From an uncultured Paenibacillus sp. (GTDB taxonomy: Bacteria; Bacillota; Bacilli; Paenibacillales; Paenibacillaceae), in NCBI GenBank assembly GCA_937895345.1, contig CALAWP010000023.1:1-34415 (forward strand): 34,415 nucleotides of DNA, written 5' to 3'. Below the pieces are notes generated by a model that saw nothing but the letters and a program-made list of their open reading frames with translations, was not told the DNA's origin and searched no databases. A program made the position numbers and the translations under genes. This document shows, one piece after another, positions 8,141 to 14,118 of the stretch (its first letter is position 1; every line of letters begins with the position of its first letter).

Positions 8141-8785
8141 TCATTTATAGTTAAAGCGCGCGTCGCGCAATTCGTCCAGCCAGCCGCCGGCTTCGCTCAT
8201 CAGGCGGCGGGAACAGGAGTCGTCCCGTCCGGGCCAAGCCGTCTCTTCCTGCGCTTCGCAGCAGGCGAGCCGCAGTTCTCCGCTCCGGTCCAGCTCGCTC
8301 AGCTTGGCCGACATGCCGGCCAGCGCTCCGGAGCCAAGCAGCAGCAGCGTCACGCATGCGGCAACGGCATAATGGGTAACGGGATGGCGCAGCCAGTCGC
8401 GCCGCCGTTCTTCGGCATGCGGCCTGCGGCGGTCCGGCTTGCCCCCTTCGCGCCCTTCGTTCCTTTGCCGCTCCAGCAATAAATGCAGCACGACCCGGTC
8501 TTCGATCTGCCGCATGTCGGGCATAGGCATAGGCTGCCCCGCCGCCGCTGCCGGCTCCGCAGACGCGCCTTCTTCTTGAGACAAGCCGCCGCCGGGTGCA
8601 ACGAAGCCGCCTCCGTTTTCCTCCGAACGTTCGACGGCTTGCATAAAGCGCCCAAGACATTCCTCGCAGACGGCCAGCATGTCCTCCATTCGCTCTCTCA
8701 CGCCCGCCTCCATTCCGCCTCGGGCAAACCGCGCCCATTCGTCTTCCGCCGGATGCCTGTGCGATTGCGGGGTACCCTTGTCCAT
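8141..8785 (-). CDS. anti-sigma factor with degenerate zinc-finger (ZAS-like) domain
   Basis: A 214-residue single-pass membrane protein. The N-terminal region has the shape of a zinc-binding anti-sigma domain (HP..EW..F..G followed by a helix and C-x-x-C at Cys40 and Cys43), but the histidine expected four residues before Cys40 is Met36. A Pro/Ala/Gly-rich linker leads to a membrane segment at about 138-158 and a short outside domain with three cysteines. The ATG is chosen because it overlaps the sigma stop as TGATG, the usual coupled sigma/anti-sigma arrangement; the frame extends further upstream but only inside the sigma gene. It should hold the sigma factor at the membrane until a signal arrives. 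Confidence 0.85.
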   Translation of the reverse strand: MDKGTPQSHRHPAEDEWARFARGGMEAGVRERMEDMLAVCEECLGRFMQAVERSEENGGGFVAPGGGLSQEEGASAEPAAAAGQPMPMPDMRQIEDRVVLHLLLERQRNEGREGGKPDRRRPHAEERRRDWLRHPVTHYAVAACVTLLLLGSGALAGMSAKLSELDRSGELRLACCEAQEETAWPGRDDSCSRRLMSEAGGWLDELRDARFNYK

Positions 8786-9390
8786 CAATCGAAATCCTCC
8801 TTTTGCCAATGGCGTTTCATCCAGTTGCGTGCGCGGTACAGCCTGGACTCGACGCTTTTGCGTTCCAGCCCCGTTTCGGAGGCGATTTGCTCGTAGCTTT
8901 TGTCCTCGACGTAATAGGCCGTCACCACTTCGCGATAATTGGCCGGAAGCGCCTGCATTCGCTCCTGCACTTTCTTTCTTCGCACCCGCTGCAAGGCGAT
9001 GGACTCCGCGGAAGGGGAGGCGCCGTGCAGGCAAGACGCGCTTGCGCCGTCCTGCTGCGCGTTCGTCTTCGCCGCGGCGGCGCCGGTCCCCTGCGCCGGC
9101 TCCGATTGTTCCGCCGTCAGCAGCTCCGGGCGTCTGGCCATCTTTCTTTTCCAATCGATGGCCTTATTGACGGCTATTCGCGTAATCCACGTTTTCCAGC
9201 CTTCCAATCTGCAATCCGGGAGGGAGCGGTATATTTGAAGCAGCACCTCCTGCGTCACGTCCTCCGCATCGTGCGGCGACTGCAGGATGGCGTAGACGGT
9301 TCTGTATATGTACGAGCCGTACGCCTGAACGAACGGCCTGTACGCCTCCGGCCCGCCGTCCCTTACGGCTCTGATCCATCCGTCATCCAA
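8785..9390 (-). CDS. ECF-type RNA polymerase sigma factor
   Basis: A sigma-70 family ECF protein of 201 residues. Region 2 is clear (the HDAEDVTQEVLLQIY helix, then WITRIAVNKAIDWKRK), and so is region 4 (LPANYREVV, then SYEQIASETGLERKSVESRLYRAR, the helix-turn-helix). A variable linker of about 45 residues rich in Ala, Gln and Ser separates the two. I chose TTG at 9390 because GAAGGGAGGGAG lies upstream with about 10 nt spacing and the protein then starts at the usual DDGWI; a GTG at 9429 would add 13 residues without a ribosome binding site. It heads a four-gene minus-strand operon and may control its own transcription. Confidence 0.92.
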   Translation of the reverse strand: MDDGWIRAVRDGGPEAYRPFVQAYGSYIYRTVYAILQSPHDAEDVTQEVLLQIYRSLPDCRLEGWKTWITRIAVNKAIDWKRKMARRPELLTAEQSEPAQGTGAAAAKTNAQQDGASASCLHGASPSAESIALQRVRRKKVQERMQALPANYREVVTAYYVEDKSYEQIASETGLERKSVESRLYRARNWMKRHWQKEDFD

Positions 9391-9462
9391 TCTGTCGCTC
9401 CCTCCCTTCCCGCTATATAGACGAAGCACCGGGCTTCCGCCCCTGCGCTTTTTGCGCTTTTT

Positions 9463-9476
9463 GTATAAAATTATAC
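9463..9476 (-). promoter_or_regulatory. palindromic -10-like element upstream of the ECF operon
   Basis: On the minus strand this reads GTATAATTTTATAC, a perfect 6-2-6 palindrome containing TATAAT, about 75 nt before the sigma start. No standard -35 is seen 17 nt upstream, although a GGGAAAC sequence precedes it. It may be the promoter or an operator of the operon. Confidence 0.35.
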
Positions 9477-9513
9477 CCGTTTCCCATTGTACAGAGGTTT
9501 GCCCCCCGAAAAC

Positions 9514-9550
9514 TTAAACAAACCTGAAGGTTTCCCTCAGGTTTGTTTAA
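9514..9550. terminator. 14-bp stem-loop between the decarboxylase relic and the ECF operon
   Basis: TTAAACAAACCTGA (9514-9527) pairs perfectly with TCAGGTTTGTTTAA (9537-9550) around a 9-nt loop. On the minus strand the stem runs into a TTTAAGTTTT stretch just after the decarboxylase relic, which fits its old terminator. Confidence 0.7.
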
Positions 9551-9558
9551 CATTGCCG

Positions 9559-9771
9559 TCAGCTCATATAAATCATCTCCGGATGGGGATGGCTCAAAAA
9601 ATCGTGGTGGGAGATCGACCAGCCATAAGCGCCGGCAAGTACAAACAGAAGCACATCGCCGCTGCGCACCCGTCCGATTGCCGCATCCTCCGCCAGAACG
9701 TCCTTCGGGGTGCTTGGTTTACGGTAATTGAAGAGCCCTGCGGCGCGATGCATCCCCCCATTGGCAATTAA
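9559..9771 (-). pseudogene. C-terminal remnant of a PLP-dependent (Orn/DAP/Arg-type) decarboxylase
   Basis: About 70 codons that end in a TGA and match the C-terminal end of fold-III PLP decarboxylases: ANGGMH, then TPKDVLAED (the position of the substrate-contacting CTPLD-type loop), then SGDVLLFVLAGAYGWS (the GD...GAYG signature) and FLSHPHPEMIYM. The preceding several hundred residues, including the PLP lysine barrel, are missing, and the stretch between GGMH and TPKD is much shorter than in intact enzymes. It abuts the fecB terminator upstream and has its own stem-loop downstream. Related enzymes occur in siderophore and amine pathways, which fits the neighbouring iron locus. Read as a decayed gene. 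Confidence 0.7.
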
Positions 9772-9805
9772 AAAGGAGCTGCCTATGTTCATCTTGGCAG
9801 CTCCT
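9769..9805 (-). terminator. terminator of the siderophore-binding protein gene
   Basis: On the minus strand AGGAGCTGCC and GGCAGCTCCT form a 10-bp stem around a 12-nt loop, followed by TTTTT. It begins 16 nt after the stop codon. Confidence 0.88.
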
Positions 9806-9820
9806 GTTCTCGTGAAGCGG

Positions 9821-10816
9821 TCAGTTTGCCGGAATTACGTATTCAAACAGGTCGTCAACGACTTTATTCGCCGCCTGGACGCCAAGTCCGCTCAACCACG
9901 TTTCCGAGTCCACCTCATAAACTCTATTCTCTTTTACCGCGTCCAGCTGTTGCCACAGCGGATTGCTGGCCAGCTTGGTCTTGAGCAGGTTGTCCGTGTC
10001 ACGGCTAAACCATAAAATAACGTCCCCCGCCATTTCGGCCGTCTGCTCTTCCGTAAGCTGCTGGGCAAATTCGTCCGCCTGCTGCGCTTCCGGACGCGGC
10101 AAGCCGGCATCCTCTACAATGATGCCGCTGAAGGATTGGCGGAGATACACTCTGACATGATCCGCACGGGGCCGAAGCACCGAAACCGTCGTTTCGGCGA
10201 GCCGGTCGCCCATAGCTGTCCGGAACTCCTCCAACCGGTTGAAGTAGTCCGCCAACAGTTGTTCGGCTTGTTGCTCTTTGCCGATGGCTTGCCCTTGAAG
10301 CTTCAGGTTGTCTTTCCAGGAATACCCGAGATTTTCTACAAATACGGTTGGCGCGATTTGCTTCAATTTGTCATAGATCGCCTCGTGCGTATCCTTGCTG
10401 CCCAGAATCAAGTCCGGGTTCAGCGAAGCGATCGTTTCAAGATTTGGTTCGTCGATGGTCCCGATATTGGCGATGCCTTCGGTCTGGCTCTGCAAGTAAG
10501 CCGGGTACGGCTGATCCAATTGTACCGTCGGCGCGCCTGCAGGCTTGACGCCTAACGCAAGCAGGTTGTCCAGCGCTCCATTGTCGAGGACGACGACGCG
10601 TTCGGGAACGGCCGGCAGCGTTTCTTCTCCCATTGCATGCTGAATGACGATTGAAGTCTGCTCCTCCGATGCTTGCGGGGAAGCAGGCGGCGAAGCCGCG
10701 GGAGAGCTCCCCGGCGTTCCGCTTCCCTTGCTGCCTGCCGTCGAGCATGCGGTCAGCATGGCTGCCAAAGCAACCATGACCGCCAGCCAAACAAATCTTT
10801 GTCTTTTTCCTTTCAT
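9821..10816 (-). CDS. iron-siderophore ABC transporter substrate-binding lipoprotein
   Basis: A 331-residue type III (FecB/FhuD-like) binding protein. It has a lipoprotein signal with lipobox LTAC, a Ser/Pro/Ala-rich linker, then the two-lobed fold: PERVVVLDNGALDNLLALGVKPAG at the start, LNPDLILGS in lobe one, the long connecting helix with WKDNLKLQGQAIGKE, and the lobe-two ending WLSGLGVQAANKVVDDLFEYV. It would capture a ferric siderophore outside the cell. The ATG at 10816 has GGAG 5 nt upstream; a GTG six bases earlier is possible. It is divergent from two permease genes, sharing a perfect Fur box. The arrangement resembles the B. subtilis YfiY system, whose ATPase is encoded elsewhere. 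Confidence 0.92.
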   Translation of the reverse strand: MKGKRQRFVWLAVMVALAAMLTACSTAGSKGSGTPGSSPAASPPASPQASEEQTSIVIQHAMGEETLPAVPERVVVLDNGALDNLLALGVKPAGAPTVQLDQPYPAYLQSQTEGIANIGTIDEPNLETIASLNPDLILGSKDTHEAIYDKLKQIAPTVFVENLGYSWKDNLKLQGQAIGKEQQAEQLLADYFNRLEEFRTAMGDRLAETTVSVLRPRADHVRVYLRQSFSGIIVEDAGLPRPEAQQADEFAQQLTEEQTAEMAGDVILWFSRDTDNLLKTKLASNPLWQQLDAVKENRVYEVDSETWLSGLGVQAANKVVDDLFEYVIPAN

Positions 10817-10862
10817 TGACACTCCACTCCCTCAAATGGTAAAATAATTTCGGCTCAAAATA

Positions 10863-10877
10863 TGATAATGATTATCA
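10863..10877. promoter_or_regulatory. Fur box
   Basis: TGATAATGATTATCA is an exact match to the 7-1-7 Fur consensus TGATAATNATTATCA. It lies in the divergent region between the binding-protein gene and the permease genes, so both should be repressed when iron is plentiful. A possible plus-strand -10 (TATAAA, 10899-10904) lies downstream. Confidence 0.92.
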
Positions 10878-10951
10878 TTACTGATTTCTATGAATGAGTA
10901 TAAATATACCTTTACTGGTTGTCAAATCCTTTTTGGGTGTATGGAGGTTGC

Positions 10952-11941
10952 ATGAGAAAGCAAGCGCTGTTTGCCGGAGCGGGCCTTATCCTGTTATTTA
11001 TCCTTTTTCTTCTCGAGCTGTCGACCGGGTCGCTCATTATCCCGTTTCAAACCGTTTGGTCGGCGCTTTGGGGAAGCCGCGAGACGGACGCCCACCTGGT
11101 CGTTTCCTCGATTCGGCTGCCCCGGGCGTGCATCGCCTTGGCGGTTGGCGCGGGGATGGCCGTTGCAGGGGCTTGCATGCAGGCGCTGATCCGCAATTCG
11201 CTCGCTTCGCCCGAGCTTCTGGGTATCAACTCGGGGGCGGCGCTTGCGATCGTCATCGCGATGTTTGTCCTGCCTGCCTCGCCTTTGTGGGTATATAATG
11301 CCGCCGCGTTTGCCGGAGGACTGCTCATTTCCGCCTTTATTTTTCTGCTCGCTTCTTCCGGACACCTGAAGCTCTCGCCCTTATCCTTTATTATCGCCGG
11401 AACCGCCGTGTCCCTTTTTCTCGGCTCCCTGACGCAAGGGGTGCTTATTTTAAACGAACAGTCGCTCGACGATATGAGATTTTGGCTGGCCGGATCGGTA
11501 ACGGGAAGGACCTTTTCATCGTTTGCTCAAATCCTCCCGTTCATTATTATTGGCTTGATTGGAGCGATCCTTCTCGGCAAACGGATGAACGCGCTTCAAC
11601 TGGGAGACGAAATGGCAGCCGGACTGGGCGAAAGTATCCGCATGACCAAAGGGCTCCTGTATGCCGTTGCCGTGCTCTTGTCCGCCGCGTGCGTCACGAC
11701 AGCCGGCCCGATCGCATTTATCGGGCTGGCCGTGCCGCATTTGGTCCGCTCTCTTTCGGGACCGGATTATCGGTGGATCGTTCTTCATTGCTTATGGTGC
11801 GGCGCCGCCTTATTAATGTTCGCCGATACGCTGGGCAAGCTGGTCATCCACCCTCGCGAGGTTCCCGTCGGCATTATGACCGTGATGCTGGGTGCGCCTT
11901 TCTTTATATACGTGGCCAGACAAAAGGACGGAAAGCTATGA
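10952..11941 (+). CDS. iron-siderophore ABC transporter permease (FecCD/BtuC family), first subunit
   Basis: A 329-residue polytopic permease of the FecCD family, which forms the membrane channel of ferric-siderophore importers. Typical family stretches are present: IRLPRACIALAVGAGMAVAGACMQALIRNSLASPELLG-type sequence near the N-terminus, GLGESIRM in the ATPase-coupling loop, GPIAFIGLAVPHLVR, and the C-terminal REVPVGIMTVMLGAPFFIYV. I chose ATG at 10952, with GGAGG 4 nt upstream; a TTG at 10919 is in frame but has no site. The stop overlaps the next start as ATGA. It should pair with the second permease and an ATPase that is not in this window. Confidence 0.93.
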   Translation: MRKQALFAGAGLILLFILFLLELSTGSLIIPFQTVWSALWGSRETDAHLVVSSIRLPRACIALAVGAGMAVAGACMQALIRNSLASPELLGINSGAALAIVIAMFVLPASPLWVYNAAAFAGGLLISAFIFLLASSGHLKLSPLSFIIAGTAVSLFLGSLTQGVLILNEQSLDDMRFWLAGSVTGRTFSSFAQILPFIIIGLIGAILLGKRMNALQLGDEMAAGLGESIRMTKGLLYAVAVLLSAACVTTAGPIAFIGLAVPHLVRSLSGPDYRWIVLHCLWCGAALLMFADTLGKLVIHPREVPVGIMTVMLGAPFFIYVARQKDGKL

Positions 11942-12927
11942 GAAGCCGCATCCGTTATGTATTCATTATCGTCTCGCTGCTCGTCTTGACGGCGGCTTTG
12001 CTCATCCTTCAGGTTGGCACCGGGGAATTCGCGATTTCGCCCAAAGACACTGTAAGCTCGCTATTAGGCATCGGCAGCCCGCAACATGATTTCATTGTGT
12101 GGACGCTTCGACTTCCCCGCGCCCTGATCGGCTGGCTTGTCGGACTGTGCCTCGCCGTTTCCGGAACGATTCTGCAGGGCGTAACGCGCAATCCGCTCGC
12201 TTCTCCCGGGGTCGTCGGATTGAACGCGGGCGCCGGACTGGCGGCCGTGGCCGTCATCGTATGGCTGGACATCCCTCTCGGCTGGCTTCCCGCCTTTGCC
12301 TTCGCAGGCGCGCTGACCGTCGCTTTTCTCAGCTACGCGCTCGCCTGGCGCAAAGGCATTTCACCGGTGCGCATGGTGCTTGTCGGCATTGGGGTCGCCT
12401 TTTTGTGCAACGGCTTCATATCCCTCGCCACCCTTGCCGGAAATATTCGTCTGGTCAATCAAGCGACCATCTGGATGACTGGCAGCTTATATGGCCGAAG
12501 CTGGGAACATTTCTGGCCGTACGTGCCATGGGCTGCGGTATTTTTGCCGCTTGCCTGGCACAGCTTCCGCAAGCTTGATATTCTCGGCCTGAGCGACGCT
12601 GCGGCATCCGGACTTGGCAGCCGCATCCACGGCGACCGGACCTGGCTGCTAGTTATTGCGGTCGCTTTGGCCGGCTCCTCGGTCGCCGCTGCCGGAACGA
12701 TCGGCTTCGTCGGACTGATGGCTCCGCATCTGGCAAGACAATTGGTCGGCGCCGGACATGCGCGGCTCATTCCCGCAGCGGCATTGCTTGGCGGCCTGAT
12801 CGTGCTTGCGGCGGACTTTACCGGACGCACCGTCCTGGCGCCGATCGAGATTCCCGCAGGACTGCTGACTGCGATTCTCGGCGGTCCTTACCTGCTCTAT
12901 TTGCTGCTTCGCAAGCAGAAGAAATAA
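11938..12927 (+). CDS. iron-siderophore ABC transporter permease (FecCD/BtuC family), second subunit
   Basis: A 329-residue paralogue of the preceding permease, with the same landmarks: RLPRALIGWLVGLCLAVSG followed by NPLASPGVVG, then SGLGSRIHGDR in the coupling loop, GTIGFVGLMAPHLAR, and the ending EIPAGLLTAILGGPYLLYLLLR. The ATG overlaps the previous stop by four bases (ATGA), giving coupled translation and a 1:1 heterodimer. The reading frame extends well upstream inside the first gene but that part is out-of-frame shadow. Two distinct permeases without a neighbouring ATPase are typical of Firmicute systems that share one ATPase such as YusV. Confidence 0.93.
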   Translation: MRSRIRYVFIIVSLLVLTAALLILQVGTGEFAISPKDTVSSLLGIGSPQHDFIVWTLRLPRALIGWLVGLCLAVSGTILQGVTRNPLASPGVVGLNAGAGLAAVAVIVWLDIPLGWLPAFAFAGALTVAFLSYALAWRKGISPVRMVLVGIGVAFLCNGFISLATLAGNIRLVNQATIWMTGSLYGRSWEHFWPYVPWAAVFLPLAWHSFRKLDILGLSDAAASGLGSRIHGDRTWLLVIAVALAGSSVAAAGTIGFVGLMAPHLARQLVGAGHARLIPAAALLGGLIVLAADFTGRTVLAPIEIPAGLLTAILGGPYLLYLLLRKQKK

Positions 12928-13047
12928 GCGGCAACGGCTGACGCCGCCCTCTGGAGGCGCAGCTTGCTTTTTCACGTTGACACATAAGCTCGGTACTGAG
13001 TGAAACATATACGGTAAGGTCACTGCGGCAATACCGTGTCCAGTTGA

Positions 13048-13097
13048 AAAAACCGCCCGTTCCAGAACCAAATGGTTCCCGGAACGGGCGGTTTTTG
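13048..13097. terminator. strong bidirectional-looking terminator after the permease genes
   Basis: AAAAACCGCCCGTTCC (13048-13063) pairs with GGAACGGGCGGTTTTT (13081-13096), a 16-bp perfect stem with A and T runs on its flanks, so it can act on either strand. Confidence 0.9.
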
Positions 13098-13101
13098 CTG
13101 G

Positions 13102-13195
13102 TGACCTACTCTAAAGACTGATGGATTCCGCTCATAGCGATATAAGCCTGACGCTCATAGCGATAATTCGCTTCAAATGAGGCGGGGGTAGGTCA
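13102..13195. repeat. 94-bp element with 8-bp inverted ends and an internal 14-bp direct repeat
   Basis: TGACCTAC (13102-13109) is the inverted copy of GTAGGTCA (13188-13195). Between them CGCTCATAGCGATA occurs twice, at 13129-13142 and 13152-13165, with a 23-bp period. It could be a small mobile-element relic or a species-specific intergenic repeat. Confidence 0.5.
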
Positions 13196-13220
13196 TGCAA
13201 CCCAGGATTTGAACGATTGC

Positions 13221-13376
13221 TACTTACAGCGCCCCGCCCACCGTCTCCGTCGACCTGCAGCGTCGATTTTGTTACTTAGGGCTCTCCACCGGGACCGACC
13301 GCGTTGCTGCAACGCTGATTTTGTTACTTACAGCACCCCGCACTAGGACACGACAGCCTGCAAGGTTGTTTACCTC
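13221..13376. repeat. three imperfect 52-bp tandem repeats
   Basis: Units 13221-13272, 13273-13324 and 13325-13376 each begin TACTTA and share conserved blocks: TACTTACAGCRCCCCGC at the start (units one and three), a CTGCARCG core (units one and two) and a GATTTTGT end (units one and two). The middles differ. The spacing is exactly 52 bases each time. Frames through the array are broken by TAA in the conserved TTAGTTAC-type junctions on the minus strand, so it is not coding. Confidence 0.65.
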
Positions 13377-13469
13377 CACGGCCATTGGCCCTGCTGCGGC
13401 GTTGGCTTACAATGTCCGATTCCGTTTAATACTTGCCGTTCTCGGACATTTCGTTAACCCGACTCCCGG

Positions 13470-14015
13470 TCAGACTTCCAACGCCTGCTTCAGTTCTTCC
13501 GGCGAGCGCTCCCACCACTCCGCGTTGTGTTCGATCAGCAGCTTCCGCAAGGCCGCCTTCTCGACCGGACCGATATTGTCCAGCACAAACCGGCGCTTGA
13601 TCGCATTGTCCAGCCGGTTGACATGGTCGGCGAGAATTTTCCAGCCGCGCCGCGCCTCGGCGTCGATGAGCATCTCGCAAGACGCCGCTCCCGCATAATA
13701 CGAGCCTTCTTCGTTGCGGTCGACCGCTACCCATACGACCCAGCAAGGTCTCCCGTTCGGCGTATCTTCCTTGTTCGGCGTAAACTTGATGCCCCGCTCG
13801 ATCTTGCTCTTCGCGTGCATAGCGCCTACGTCGATATACGCTTCGCCGTTATCGATAATGACGCAGGCGACGTTGCTCAAGTCGATGGAGCCCGCGCCGA
13901 AGCCTCTATGTTTCTTGTTGCTCACCACGTTGAGCGACAAGCTCTTTTTCTCCTTGGGCGCTGCCTGCGCCGCCTCCGCGCCCGGTTGTTCCGCGCCGTT
14001 ACGTTGATCGGACAT
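13470..14015 (-). CDS. ywhD: YwhD-family protein
   Basis: A 181-residue protein matching the B. subtilis YwhD family, whose function is unknown. Recognisable stretches are HRGFGAGSIDLSNVACVIID, then IDVGAMHAKS, IKFTPNKEDTPNGRPCW, VAVDRNEEGSYYAG, and the C-terminal ERSPEELKQAL. The first 30 residues are a charged, Ala/Gln-rich extension. I chose ATG at 14015, with GAGGAAGG about 10 nt upstream; a GTG three codons earlier sits too close to that site. It is divergent from the M1 peptidase gene, with about 100 nt between them. Confidence 0.85.
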   Translation of the reverse strand: MSDQRNGAEQPGAEAAQAAPKEKKSLSLNVVSNKKHRGFGAGSIDLSNVACVIIDNGEAYIDVGAMHAKSKIERGIKFTPNKEDTPNGRPCWVVWVAVDRNEEGSYYAGAASCEMLIDAEARRGWKILADHVNRLDNAIKRRFVLDNIGPVEKAALRKLLIEHNAEWWERSPEELKQALEV

Positions 14016-14118
14016 GCTTATCACACCTTCCTCTGCAATAATTCCATTTTAGCTAATAATCTTCGAATTGCAAACATATACATGCTGTAGATGCTTGTCA
14101 ACGGGAGGGAAACCATTC

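Larger units (their letters stand above)
12928..13469. other. 540-bp non-coding region with repeats
   Basis: No gene is supported here. The region holds the terminator at 13048-13097, a short element bounded by 8-bp inverted repeats (13102-13195) and three 52-bp tandem units (13221-13376). Small frames across it are interrupted and lack ribosome binding sites. Confidence 0.7.

Noticed and set aside
13221..13376. CRISPR-like array
   Set aside because: Units are adjacent without constant repeat plus variable spacer layout, repeats are not identical, and no cas genes are present.
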